From Pampus argenteus (Eukaryota; Chordata; Actinopteri; Scombriformes; Stromateidae), in the NCBI GenBank assembly GCA_036937835.1, contig CM072864.1, positions 6,770,001 through 6,834,000 of the forward strand: a stretch of 64,000 nt of DNA, read 5' to 3'. A program made the translations under genes and the position numbers. The notes beneath the pieces were generated by a model that saw only the letters and a program-made list of their open reading frames with translations, was not told the origin of the DNA and did not search any database. This document shows, one piece after another, positions 22,958 through 36,500 of the stretch. The number at the start of each line of letters is the position of its first letter. The first letter of the stretch is position 1.

Positions 22958-25900
22958 AAGACAACTTTAAACAGTTAATACAGTGCTTTTTAATTAAAGT
23001 TCAACTACTGTGGCCGAGGTGATTGGCAACAACTGTGGGGGATAGATGCTGCCAGTTTCTCATTTTTGTTCTGTTATATGAATAAAAAAAGTTTAAGAGG
23101 AAATAATCTTGTTAACATTTTATTTCACGGATCCAACAGTTTCCTATAAACTCTTACAAAAGGACTTTGTCATTAGGTGTCACTCCCTGTACAGATTGTA
23201 AAGCCCTCTGAGACAAATGTATTTTGTGATTTTGGGCTACAGTGATCCCTCGCCACTTCGCGGTTCACTTATCGCGGATTCGCTATTTCGCGGATTTTCA
23301 TAATGCATTTTTTTTTTTTTTTTGGTGCATTGTGCTCTGCATTCTGATTCGCTAAAAACTCACTCCCGCTTCTTGTATCAAAACATAACATAACGTAATC
23401 GATGGTGGCGTGTCGGTGTACAAGGATCTTTTTGCAAAGAAGAAAAAAGAGCGACAACAGCTGCCTATCACTATGTTCTTCTCCCGAACAAACACACCTG
23501 CACCGCGGGCTTCAGAAGAAGAGAACACTGCAGAGCGCAGTCAGGATGCAGCGGCCCAGTCTGAAGAGCAGTGAAACGGCCTACACATGAGTCACTGTAT
23601 TTGTATACATGTAATAGTTGCTAATTGTAAAAAAAATTTACGGATTTCACTTATCGCGGGTCATTTTCGGAACGTAACCCCAGCGATAAACGAGGGATTA
23701 CTGTATATAAATAAAATTTGATTGATTGATTGATTGAATATTTTAGGGAATAAAACGATAATAATAAGTGAATCTTGGATTAAAAGATGCAATATGTACG
23801 ATGTATGAATTTTAGTTTAAAACACTCAAAAATTAACTAAAATCATCAACAGAACAGTTTTCACATGTCGAAGATGTAGATGTATCGTCTTGCAGTGATA
23901 GCTACTGAAGTTAGCATGCTAACCAGCTAGCCACGGCTAGTCTTGTAATACCACTTTGTACCTCAAGGGGCGATAGTGAGTCACTGTATTCATCCAGTCG
24001 TGAAAGGAAGAAGAGCACTTTGTCTTCGAGGTTAGATTTATTTAAGCAAACGTTAGCTCAGTGTTAGCATTCAACTGATACTGCTATGATACTAAGTCAA
24101 AGTCCTAGTCACGTAGTTTGTTGGCTAACAGTAGTGCACTACTGATGTGGTGCTAACATAGCGTAATGTGTGGAGTATGAATTTGCAGGTTCTTACACCT
24201 TTAAAGAAAGCATCTCTAAAGCAAACCTGTCTTAGAATTTGTGGCGATTTTAACAAAAACACATAATACCAGATTACTGTCAGGAAACTTTCTAGATTAT
24301 ATTTAGAACATTGAAGATCCATAAAATAAAGCACAAATTAACATATTGATGTTATAATTGTGCCAAACATATAATATGAAATGGACATAAACCCAAAACA
24401 GCAAAAGTAAAGGGTTTAAAGAAATGCAGAAGTCAAGTATCAATAATGTAAATGGCAGAGCTAAACCTCCATGATGAGTCAAACATGTTCATCTTTTCTT
24501 TATCACACATTTCAGGCCACATGACTCTTGGATTTTGGACATGTTAGTCTTACCTAAAGGAATTAGAGAACGGTAGAGCTCTGCAGATCAAACCAAGGCA
24601 GCGTTAAAGAAAATGAAATTAAAAGGGAGAAGAGAACATGAGCCAAAAGCAGCAGCAGCAGCAGGACACAAAAACAAACCAGAGACAGACAACGCAGCTG
24701 ACATACAGCGCTGTTATCAGCAGGCAGATCAGGAAGATGCGAAAACAGCACAGGATTTACAGCGCAGGGATGTGTTTCTGTTGTGTAACTGAGACGCTGA
24801 TGGAGACCTCATTAATGAACATGTTATAAACCCTGTTAACTGTTAATATACTGCTTATTAATGCTAAATAGAAGGAAGTAAACTGTTACCAAAACACACA
24901 AAATTATTTGAAGAAATATCTGGTGCTTAGAAACCTTTGGCATGCACTTTACCTTTTATTGTTCCCTTTTGATGAATGTTCCTGACTACTTATCTGGCTG
25001 TTAGCCTGCTAACATATCATTCGCCTTTTCAGCTTCTCGCACCGTCACACTTAATGTGAATTTTGTCTGTATATGAAAAAAGTTCTCACATACATGTGTT
25101 GTTTCAGTAGCATGTGTTCACTCCTCACCTACAAAAACTATGTGAATGTATAGATGTTACTTTATTACATACAGTGGAGAAATGAGAAAACGGATAAAAC
25201 CAAGTGAAGTAGAAATCTATGGCCTGAGCCACGGCGGTGCCTTAAAATACCCAAACTACAAAGTTTTACAACAACCACCTGCAGTACAAATATATAATCA
25301 GGAACAAATGAGACACACAGAACAAGAACTAAAGTCAAGGATGACGAGTTCAGCTAGGAAATACTATAGATGAGCTAAAACAAGCAACATGCAGGGATGG
25401 ACGTGGCAGAAAAATAAAGAGAAAACTGCTGAAATATGATTTCAGTGGGATATAATGTATGGTTGTGTAAGAAGGTGCAGACAGTGATGAATCTTTGCCG
25501 TCTATTTGTTATTCTAGATCTAAATGATATCTCACCCCTCAATCACACTTAATGAACTGTTCCTTTGTCAATTTAACTCTTTCTAAATGACGATGAGAAA
25601 ACTTCTGGTTTGGTAAATCTGAGCTGTGAGATTCTTGTCGAATCGTCTACAGTTTGAAGCAACGTAAACACAGAACACAGTCGTGTGATTTCAGGGTGAG
25701 AAGGCGTCTATATTAGAGGTCACGACAGGTCCATTCGGTTCTGATTCAATGCTCTGATCTGGGAACAGAGGCGGGCTGAGTACAAATCAGTTTAACTGGT
25801 GTTGATTTGTTTAAACCATTATTTTAACTTTAATTCAGATAACATTTCCTATGTGTCAGTTTTGGGATTGTATCAAAACATTTTGGACATGTGGAAACCT

Positions 25901-28900
25901 TTAATCTATATTATAGGAATGGATCAACTATTCCAAACAACATTAGGGATGGCCTAGGAACAGGCCTTTTCACTATCAATTAACCAACCTATTATTTTAT
26001 CAATAAATCAATTAATAATTTAGTCTACAGCATGTTGGCAAATAGCATTCTTTAGTCTAGTTTAAAACCTAAAAATATGTATTGTACTTAAAATCTGCTC
26101 CTTTTATCACGTCTTCTTGAATAACTATTCCCATCTTGACTTTCTACAGATGGAAAACAAATGAAATCCTGTTGAACCAAACCTGGTTAGTAAAAGGATC
26201 GTTTTATCTATAAAGCCGTCCAATAACAAAACAAAAATGTCAGTGAGATCAGTGTTGAGCTACTGGTTCATGTTAGAAGAAGAAAGTGCGAGAAGATGAT
26301 GAAACAAATTCAGCACTACAAGAAAAACAAAATGAGCAGTGGACAATGACACAGCTTCAAACTGGTGAGTATGTTTAGATGCACGCTTGCATCCCGGTGA
26401 ACATAAGTGTGAACGTGGGAAAGACAGAGATGCTCACATGGAAGCTCCCTGCAGGGCTGCAACTAATGACTAGTTTCATTATCAATTAATCTGTTATTTG
26501 CTTGATTAAAATTGATTAATTGTTGGTCTGTAAAATATCAGAAAATGGCGAAAAATGTCTCATTCCATCTTATCACCAGTAACGGAGTAAAGTACATCCT
26601 CCGCATTACTTTATTTAATATTATATTTGTTTGATTTACTGACTAAAATGAGGATACGCCTGCACACAGTGAATGTGGATACGACAACGAGAAAATAATG
26701 AAAACTTTCCCAACAAACATTTTAGTACATCTGAAAGTTAAAAACCAATTAAATATTTGGTACATTTGGTTAAAATTTACTACTACTTGTAAAAATTTGT
26801 AAAAATAAAAATTTCTAATCACGATACTCTAATCTTGACTTTTTCAACATCACCCTGTTTCAACCTGACATCCCAGAATAAATACTGATCTGTTGCATGA
26901 TACCACAAGTTTGTGTTTTAACACTGTCCACTGCGCTCATTTGTTCTTGTAGCTTCGCTGCATCATACCTCATGTCGCCCAGCCTCCTGGTGATGGCCGT
27001 GCCCACTGTGGTGAGAGCTGCGCTGGTCTTCTGTCCCGCCTGGGAAAGAGTCTCCTGAGTCTTTTTGTATCTGCAGGGAGGAGAGGGAAAGGGAGGGAGG
27101 AAAGGTGGGAGCAGGAGAATGGAAAGAGAACAATGGAGAAAAGAAGATGGGCAGCCAGATGGTTGGAGGGGAATAAAAAGAAGATGTAGGACAGTGAAAA
27201 AAAGAGGCAGAGAGAGGAGAGGGAGGGGAAAGAGAAAAAAAGGACAGGAAAGGACAGGCAGCGAGCGGAAAGACACAAAATGGACAAAGACAAAAAGCAG
27301 ATGGATGGGAGAAGGAAGGGGAAGGAGGGAAAAAAATAAATAAACACACAGCGAACACAAAGACAAAAAAACCCAACAGTGATTTAAGTTACTATCTATT
27401 CACCACCCCAATGGTTAGTATTCACACTGAAATACAGTCAGACATTACAGGAATGCAGGCCATAAAAACGCAGTGCCAACAGGCCGGTGTTGCCTAAAGA
27501 AATGTACCAGCACAGTGTGATGCACACCCTGAATGTAACAGCTAACACTAATTTACAGAGATTCCTGTTTTTCCAGCATCTACTGTGTCCAAGAAGAGAC
27601 TGTTTATATCAGCATCATGGGAAACATACCCGAACACAGAGACAGAGAAAACCATCAGTATGAGTGGCAGGTGTGATTCAGCACGTCCAACTGCAGATGG
27701 TTAGTGTTGTTTATGTCAGAGAATGGAAGAAGGTGCATGATAGCCAAAAAAAATAAATAAAATCAATGGTGCTCATAAACCTCATCCATTAGGCTGTGGA
27801 GATATATATTAAGCTTCACAATATGAATATTGTAAATGTGCATTATTAAAATGTAACTATCACAGTGAACAAACGGGGGAGAGAGATGTGTTGAATCGCA
27901 CAAAGTGGGATAACGGTGCACACTTTGAGACAGCCTCTCCACAAACGCAGTAATGGTGTAGCACTCTGATATATGCATTACAAGCAATGGATGTAGCGGT
28001 TCAAACCTCACACTCCTCCATACGTCTACAACCACTTCAGTGTAAAGACAACTTCAATGTTGTTTGTTTGAAGGAAACTGACGCCACCGCTACCGACAAC
28101 CCTAATGGAAACACACCCAGAACAATTTCTAATAAATTTCTAATGATTCCGTTATGAAATATGAGGCTTTGTATGTGGTAACAGACGGGATTAACATTTT
28201 CAGGCTTAAGCGAAGGATGAAAGAATCCACTCTGATATTTTGTCAAAGAAACCAGAAACAAGCTCAGTAAACAAACTTAAAAGGGAGATTTTACTGAACA
28301 GTGACTTCATGCAGTTTGCTCAGCTTGGACTATGAACCTTCCAGTGAGCTGCTGCCAAATACTTCTTACGAAACCTAGAAACTCCTACTACTTTTTGTGG
28401 TGATCTTTCATTGATCTAATTCTTATAATGATGTCTAGAAATGATAAAAGTATTCAAAACCAGGGCATCCTTCAGACTGACTGTTGTGTTTCACCTGAAG
28501 CAGACATTCCTCAGGTTGTGAGCGACATAGGAAATACGTTTTTATGTCTATTTTTTGTTTTCATTTCCTGGCTTGACGTACGCCAACAGACGTCCACTGG
28601 AGCTGAAATTTGACAAATCAGCGATGCTGAGTTTCCCTGGGGCGTCTTTGGTTTTTAGTACATTCCTGACGTTCGCATTCTTAACAACTTCTACTTTTGT
28701 CAGGATATTTCTGTTTCCAAGTCGTGCCTGACGGCTCCTATCAGGAGACCAAAACAAACAAGGTTGAGATTATTGCAAATAACATACTAAAGCAACTTTA
28801 CCACCAGCTGAAAATCCAGTTGTCACCCTGCTGCAATGATGCGACTGTACTCAAGGTGTGGACAGAGGTGCAACAGACTTAAGGCTGTGCCCAAAATCAC

Positions 28901-31425
28901 TTCCTGTTTTCCTACACAGTGTCTGAATTCCTAATGTGTGTAAATAACAAAAAAACAATGTCCGTGGTTTGTGCACTACTTTCTGCTAACAACCCCATAA
29001 TGCATTTCATCGCTTTTTATACATCAGAAGAAGGACACAAACCTTCAATCAGAGGAAAGTCAGCAAAATATATTTTTCAACTTGGTGTTAAACTTACTCT
29101 TTAAAACCGGACATTAGGGGATTGTTCTGTGCAAAATATTATTTAAAAGTTTATTTAAATCTTCCAAATTATTCCTGTGGAGAGCCTCATGTAAGCTTAT
29201 GATATGGCTGGTATGATTACAGCAAATAAGTATTGAATTATCTATTTAGGAAAGTGGATAGATGGAAATTTGATGATAAACAAGATCAACTGGTCACCTA
29301 CAAAAATATGCACGCAAATGCACCGAAAAAGCAACCTACAGCCAGAAATAAACACACTCTCTGGATTAGTATATGCACACACAACACACACAGACACCTT
29401 GGGAAAAAGCCAATGTCCTGATCAGCTGAGCTACTCAATCGCAAGCCTCAGCTCAGATTGTTCACAGAGGCTGAGCAAATACAATTTTGGACAATGTTGA
29501 AGATAAAGTGGTGTGGCTGCGTATCAGCACACACAGCTGTGTCCATCAACATGGCTGACCGTCCATACCGGTGAGATTTATACCATTTTATCAGCGCAAA
29601 TTCCTAAAATAAATCTGGTGGATCCAGACAGTAAAAAAAAAATTTCAACATTGAAATTATCTATTGATTAACAACAAACATGTGCTAACAGCTACCCTGT
29701 CAAAGAAATGTTTGGTTATATGCATGTACTGAGAAATGTGCAATGATTGGGCAAACTTAACACTTAACTTAACGCTAACAGACCTATCAACAGAAACATC
29801 TTTACTGCAACACCCTCACCATCACAGCAGAAAATGAAAAACAGAAGGCAAAGCTCGGGACAAGAGAAAGGCTCCCCAAAACAAAAACCAAACTTTAGAA
29901 AACAAAAAGATAAAAAATAAAAACTTAGCTGATCTACAAAAACAAAACAAGAACACAAAAGAGAAAGGTGTCAACTCACGCTTCAGAGTGGGCAATGTCA
30001 TCCAAAGTGGCTGAGGCAGACAGATATCTGAAGACACAACAGCAGGATAATGACACAGGGGAAGAGACACACACACTCACAATACAGTACAGTATGTAGA
30101 GCACAGTACAGTAGGGTTGGGCCAATGTAAAAACGCTCTCACCCATTTCATATTAAGCCGTTTTCATATTTGACTGGTAATACTTCATCTTACCGGGTTA
30201 GTTTTTCTTGACACTAACTCTGCCATGTCCTGTCTCATCACCCCCGCGTCTACTTTTATAAATGAACATATTATGTTGTATCACGTTGTCATACTGTTTA
30301 TTACTAACGCGATACAAGTTAGCGCCGACTGTTCAGGTTGCCAAGCTACGTTTTAAACACCCCGGACTGGCAGAACTGGAAACCGACCCAACCCTACGGT
30401 AACGTTCAGTAGAGTCATAGTTTCTACAGATTTTATGTCCAACTTGCAAACCAACTCCAAATGTTTTTAAAGTCTTTGGTGGACGTGCAGTTGGATTTTT
30501 AATTACTTGGTAAGACATTGAAGCTGATGTAGTTGTAAAAGGTGTACAGGTGAAATGACAGCGGTAACACGTAACACAACATAAAATCATAGGAATAATG
30601 CGACACTGAGTTTTTCCCAAATTCAGCTGTTTTTATTTTTAAGTTTTGTTTTTAAATCCATTTCTTTGAATGGAACAAAATCTGTATGATTATCTATTTC
30701 GTCTGCATTTTAATGGTTTAATTATGCCATTATTTGGGACGGTTAAAACAGTTTTTCCAAACAGTTCTGGGACTGTGGTAAAAAAAGTTCACGTGGAGCC
30801 CTGATACACCATCACAGATATTAATCAGCTATACATACAAGGTCTGATTCAACATGAATTAGTAAACCATGACACTTAAACCTACATTAACTGATTTTTT
30901 TCTTTGACATACAGTTGAAGTTGACATGTTAAACTTGTTAGCAAACAGTTTTTGGCATCCAACAGTTACGGAGCAACATTATCATTCATTCGGGTGTTTT
31001 TCTGTTTATCTGGTTCTTCATCTGCTAACTGCTCCACTATGTCCACCAGCTAGTCTACAGCAAACTGAGGCTGTTTGAATTATTGTTGGTTTTTTTCCTT
31101 CTGACTGACCTGATTTAGATTTTTTTTAAAACTGCCCATTACAACAAAAGTATCAGTACTGATAGCAGACATTGATTTCTTTGCAGATTCCTCTGGACAA
31201 AGTACTGCAAGTAACTATTCAGCCAATTGTGTGTTTACTTCAGTGTGATAGGCGGTCAATCCATTCAATTGTACAAGGGACAAATAGACTGTTAGTAGAA
31301 ACGATGAAGGTTGAAGCCCAAGTAGATAAAACAGTCCCATACCAACTCAAACACAAAACAGGTTAATAAATTACACACCAGATATTCATGATTAGCAACA
31401 AAGCAAGCTTACACCCACACACCTT

Positions 31426-31473
<48 letters not shown>

Positions 31474-33501
31474 CCTGCCTGTACTGTGTGTTACGCGTTA
31501 CGCAGTGGTGCGTGTCAGACCGTCAACACCGCTTGCGGTTTTAATTAGATATTATTCTCTATGAAATGGAAAAAACACAATATTTTCAGCAAACATTAAT
31601 GCAAATAGAAGCCTGATGTGTTTTGAAAACAAATGCTGTGGACTGAGGGAAGTTTAAAATTCTTTGGCCACAATCAGTAAAGGTATGTTTGGGGAAAAAA
31701 GGAGCAAAAAATTCAAAGCTATGGGTCGAACTTCAAAGAGCTGTGCATGCAAGACGGCCCAAGAATACTGCAGAACTAGAAACCTTTTATAGGATGAATG
31801 GGAGAAAAATCACAAATACAAGGATAGAAAAAACTTTTAGCTGCAATGTGTAGCTGCACTCAACGAAACAATACGATTTTCACAACATAAAAAATTTACA
31901 TATTCAACATGTGTTGTTTTTTTTTAATTGTTTTTTTTATCATTGGGGGGATTGGGTATTTTTGGGGGGCTTAGGTTTCGAGTTAAATTAGAGTTTGTTT
32001 TGGGGATTATGATTAGAGTTAAGATTAGGGTTTGTTTTAGGGTGATTAAGGCTAGGATTAGGGTTTGTTTTGGCGGGATTAGGGTTAGAGTTAGAGCTGT
32101 TTGGTGGTGTTCATAAAACTAATAAATTTAGCACTTGATTAAAATTGTTGTTGAATCAATCAAGTGTTGCTCTTGCTGTCACTGGAAAAGGTTGTAGAAG
32201 GCCCCTGTACAGGCGTCTAAACCAGCCGTCCTGCTCTGGCTGGACTCTGGCCTGTTCGGGTTATTTTCTGCCACTGTTTCATGCTCAACTTCTGTCTGTG
32301 TAGCAACTCTTGGGATCCTGCGCTGTTGAATATTTTCTTCTTCTTCCATCTGATGTGTTGTTAGGCACCGTCATCACTTGTGGTACAGTTTCATCTCTTT
32401 GGATGGCGTCGGGGTGGGGGCTTTGCGGGAAGCTATTATCAAAGAAAGGATGCTGCAGAACCTCCATGGCTTTAAAACGGTGATCCGGATCCAGTTTAAG
32501 CATCTTTTCCATAAGGTCAATGAAAAGACGTTGGTTGCTCTGGTGTCCACTCACCATGACCATGAGCACTTCAATATGTCTAAAGGAGTTCAGTATGATG
32601 TGCTTTGACTGTCCAGGGTTGCATCTCGTGTCATATGTAAACTCTTCTGGGGTCTTGAATCTCCACCGCTGCTGACCATTTTTCTGTCTGTAGAAGTAGT
32701 CATCAGTACAGGTCCCATTGTCCAGCAGATATTCAGCAGGTTGACCCTGGGTCTCCATAATCAATCGCAAGACTTCATATTCCGTTTTTCCTGGATAGAG
32801 AGGGAAACCTAATGCAAGCTCTGCTGCTGTCAGTCCCAGAGACCAGATGTCGATGGCCTCGTTGTAACGGCTGCGTAGTATGACTTCTGGTGCCCTGTAC
32901 CATCTTGTTTGTGTACAGACATCAGCTTTAACTTCTGACACGAGTTCAGCAAGCCCAAAGTCAATCAGCTTGATTTTTAGCGGCTGCTGCCTTCGGTCTG
33001 TAACCATGACATTGTCTTGTTTGAGGTCTGCATGCACAATACAGATTGAGTGTAAATGTGACAGTGCTGTGGTTAATTGATGCAGAACTGGTCTTATTTC
33101 TTTAAGAGTCATGGCATTGTAATTTCTTTCGCTCATGTAGTCATGCAGGCTTTGGTCCAGGAGTTCGAAGTCTAGACAGATATGGTCGTGAGTGAAGAAG
33201 AATCCATTCCATCTGATGATGTTACATGTGTCAGGATTCAGACACCTCAGGGCCTTCAGCATTTCTATTTCCGTCCTTGCTTGTTTAACAATGTATTCTT
33301 CAGGCTTGTTTACCTTGATTGCAGCCATTCTTCCAGTTTCAGTGTGGCGGCATTTGCTCACAAAACCAAAGCCACCCTCACCAAGGAAATCTTCCACTGT
33401 GTAGCTGCCGAGTGCGTTCCCTCTACGGATCTGTAGGTTCTCTGTAGTGTTGTTTATCGACATTTTGACAGATGGTCTTCAGGTATATTTTCGTTCTTTT
33501 A

Positions 33502-33532
<31 letters not shown>

Positions 33533-36500
33533 AGACATTAGGCCAATATTAATTATGTTACTCCTACCTATTCTACAAAGGCCTTGCATTAGAGCTGAAT
33601 CAGTAAACATATTTGCTGATTTCAGTGCATTTCTTACAACAGCACATTAAGTAATAATGTATTGCTAATGTTACATCATATTTTTGTCAATTGTGTTTGA
33701 AATATTCTCTATTAATACTAAAATTTTGATAAATCACTTGTTACAATGGTGCGATCAGACATTGATGTTCATACAATTGCTTTTGATTTGCTGACATGAA
33801 TGTGTCTCTTCCACAAAATTGCATCCCTTCAAAAAGAGACTTCAAATAAATAAAGTGAAACTATCTCAGATGTTAAATGTAAACATTTTTTTTCCAACAA
33901 TATGTTTTTTAACAAGTTAACATTCACTGAAGAACACACAAAGCACGCTCAAGAACATAATAAAACACAAAAACAAACCTCAACCTTGTATTCCTGTCAT
34001 GTTTATGCCATAATATGTCCATCTTGCATATTTTGCATGTGTTGAAAATAAGAACAACAATGTGACTGGAATATTTAGGTATTGATTTAATAATAATTCC
34101 TGTTATCATGCACGTTTTTTGGAGCGTGACTGTCTTTCTAATTTTGGCCTCATTGTCTGCACAACTACTTATAGACTAAAATGAATTGCATATTCATATA
34201 TTAAAGTGATGAACAAGTGTTATGACGTAGCGAAAGGCATTCTGGTGTTAAGCTATATCCAATTCTGTCGCAGGCCACATTTTGGCATTTGTCGTGGCGC
34301 AAACATTGACATCTGCTGAAATGCAGAGGGAAAATTGAGCGACATTGAACACTTCTTTGTTTGGTAGGGGAGAGGGAAGTAAACAGGTGGTTTATTTTGG
34401 GTGGTGTATTACAAAAAATGTTTTAAATATATAACCAAATGTTCTAAATGAAGTTTATTTAACCCAAGATGCTCAATAATAATACCATTACAATATTTTA
34501 TCCATCTTAAAGAAAACTGAGACTATACATGCCCACAGACACACCTAGTGGAGATCTGACTCGGAGTTTGCATTGTGTTGTTTAAGTGGACGCAATACTG
34601 TGTAGGCCAGACAGGCTATTCACTGGAATTCAATTCAATTCAATAAGTCACTGAACATAAAACACATGACTAATGTTTTCCTTTGCAATGGAGAAAGTGA
34701 GAACTGCTTCCAATTCCTCAAATCAAAGTGTTTGTCAAAGCACTTCACCACATGCCTCTATGCAGCAATACAAGAATGTTTACATTCGTGTAGACAAACT
34801 CATTAAAATATGCAGTAATTAAGATCAGTGTACATGTTGGAAAAGTGGCTTTATAATGTGCCAGAGACCACCGACTCTGGGCTTTTATGGCCAAACCTCC
34901 TCCTGGTTTGATAAAAATGTGACCTCCAAACCTCCAAAGCTGACACATATGATCTATTGTACTATATGCAGAGCAAAAACAAAACACCAATCAGGGTGAA
35001 GCAATTAAAATGCCAAAAAAACAAAATTAAACGTGACCTTGCAGATAGCAGGAGAGCTTTCTATACAAATACATTAAGTTTCCTTGTGCAACAGTAACAG
35101 GAGACGGCTCTGCTCCAGACAAGGCCGTTCTCTATATCCTGACTAACATCAGCACAATGCTGCTTACTGTACAGCACAGTGACTTCATACATACCGGCCC
35201 TGTCACACTACACTCTACTGTTGAGACTGCTGAGAATACATATATTTGAATAGTAACAGGATTTCTGTCTCTTTTCCACTTGGATGTGTGTGTGTGTGTA
35301 GAAAGACATTTCATTGTCTTTGCCTCATTTGTAAAGTATTTATTTTACAAACGACGTAGACAAAGAAGAAAGTGTTGTTAGTCAACACATCATAGACAAG
35401 ATTTAATTTCCGAATTGTTGATTCATTTAATGATATGCTGTCGCTAACAGTGTTTGATTTTGTCATGCTAATAATGTAACTGGCTTCGACTGCTGACTGA
35501 TTCTCTCCAGCTCCAGTTTTCATGGCAACCCTCAGAGTCTTTGTGCCTCCAACGTATTCATAATTCATAACCCATTTATTTCTTTGTTTAGTTTGGTCCG
35601 TCTCACTGTGCGTGGACATCACGTGTCATGTGACTTAGCAAAACAGCATCTCTTTCCACTTCCTCCCTCCCTTCATCTCTCTCTCTCACATTCCTTTCCT
35701 CTCCTCCCACTTGTTCCTACAGCAGCAAGTCTGAGCCGCCCGTCTGGTCGCCAGGCACGACCGGGGCACATGCCTGAGTGTGTGCATGCGGAGTAAGAGA
35801 TACAAACACACTTTTCCTGTTCTGTCCTTGCCGTTGTGTGTGTGACTGAACCAGAACAAATGTGCCTACCTATGTTCCTGCATTTGTAGGTGAAAGTGTG
35901 TTATAAACTACAGTTATTCATGGCTGTGTGGGTGAACACATAACTGGAAACCAAGACTGATAGTGTGAAACGTGTGTGAACCGACGTGTGTATTTCTGTA
36001 TGAGGAAGTAGAACGCTACAGACCAAGATGTCTGCACCTGCCACTTTGTGTGTGTAAAAGTCAAGAGATAGTGTCAGCAGTGCGTCGTCCTGTCAGGTTA
36101 GACCAACTAGCTGAGTGAGTTTGCCAATCCAGTTCTTTCCAGAAGCAGTCACATGGAAAATTCCTTTAGCGTCAGATGTTACAGCAACAGCAGCCTGGTG
36201 GAAACAGGCAAAAAACTCACTTTTTTTGCCACCTACAGAGAATCCTCCAGATTCTTTCAGCAGCCGTTGGGGAAAAAACCCAAAAAAAAACCCACTTCAA
36301 ACCAACTCAGACACTTTACTGAAAAGGTCATACACTCACACAACACACACACACCACTGAATGAGTTTCCCTTCTGTTAATGCCTGTCAGGAGTCTGGCA
36401 GGTTGTGAAGCTAATTTGTTTTGTTGACTTTAGAGCTGCTACTATATATTAACTGTACTATAAAATGTTATATTGTGTTAAATGTTTTATTATAGCATAT

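Noticed and set aside
25146..25373. 75-codon plus-strand frame with charged residues
   Set aside because: No splice partners, no similarity, and inside a tpd52l2 intron.
26860..27366. 168-codon minus-strand frame as an independent gene
   Set aside because: Only the part 26969-27070 is real coding sequence (tpd52l2 exon 6); the rest is purine/pyrimidine-rich intron read through the splice sites.
32378..33436. Plus-strand frames opposite the kinase
   Set aside because: Antisense shadows of the HIPK-like coding sequence.
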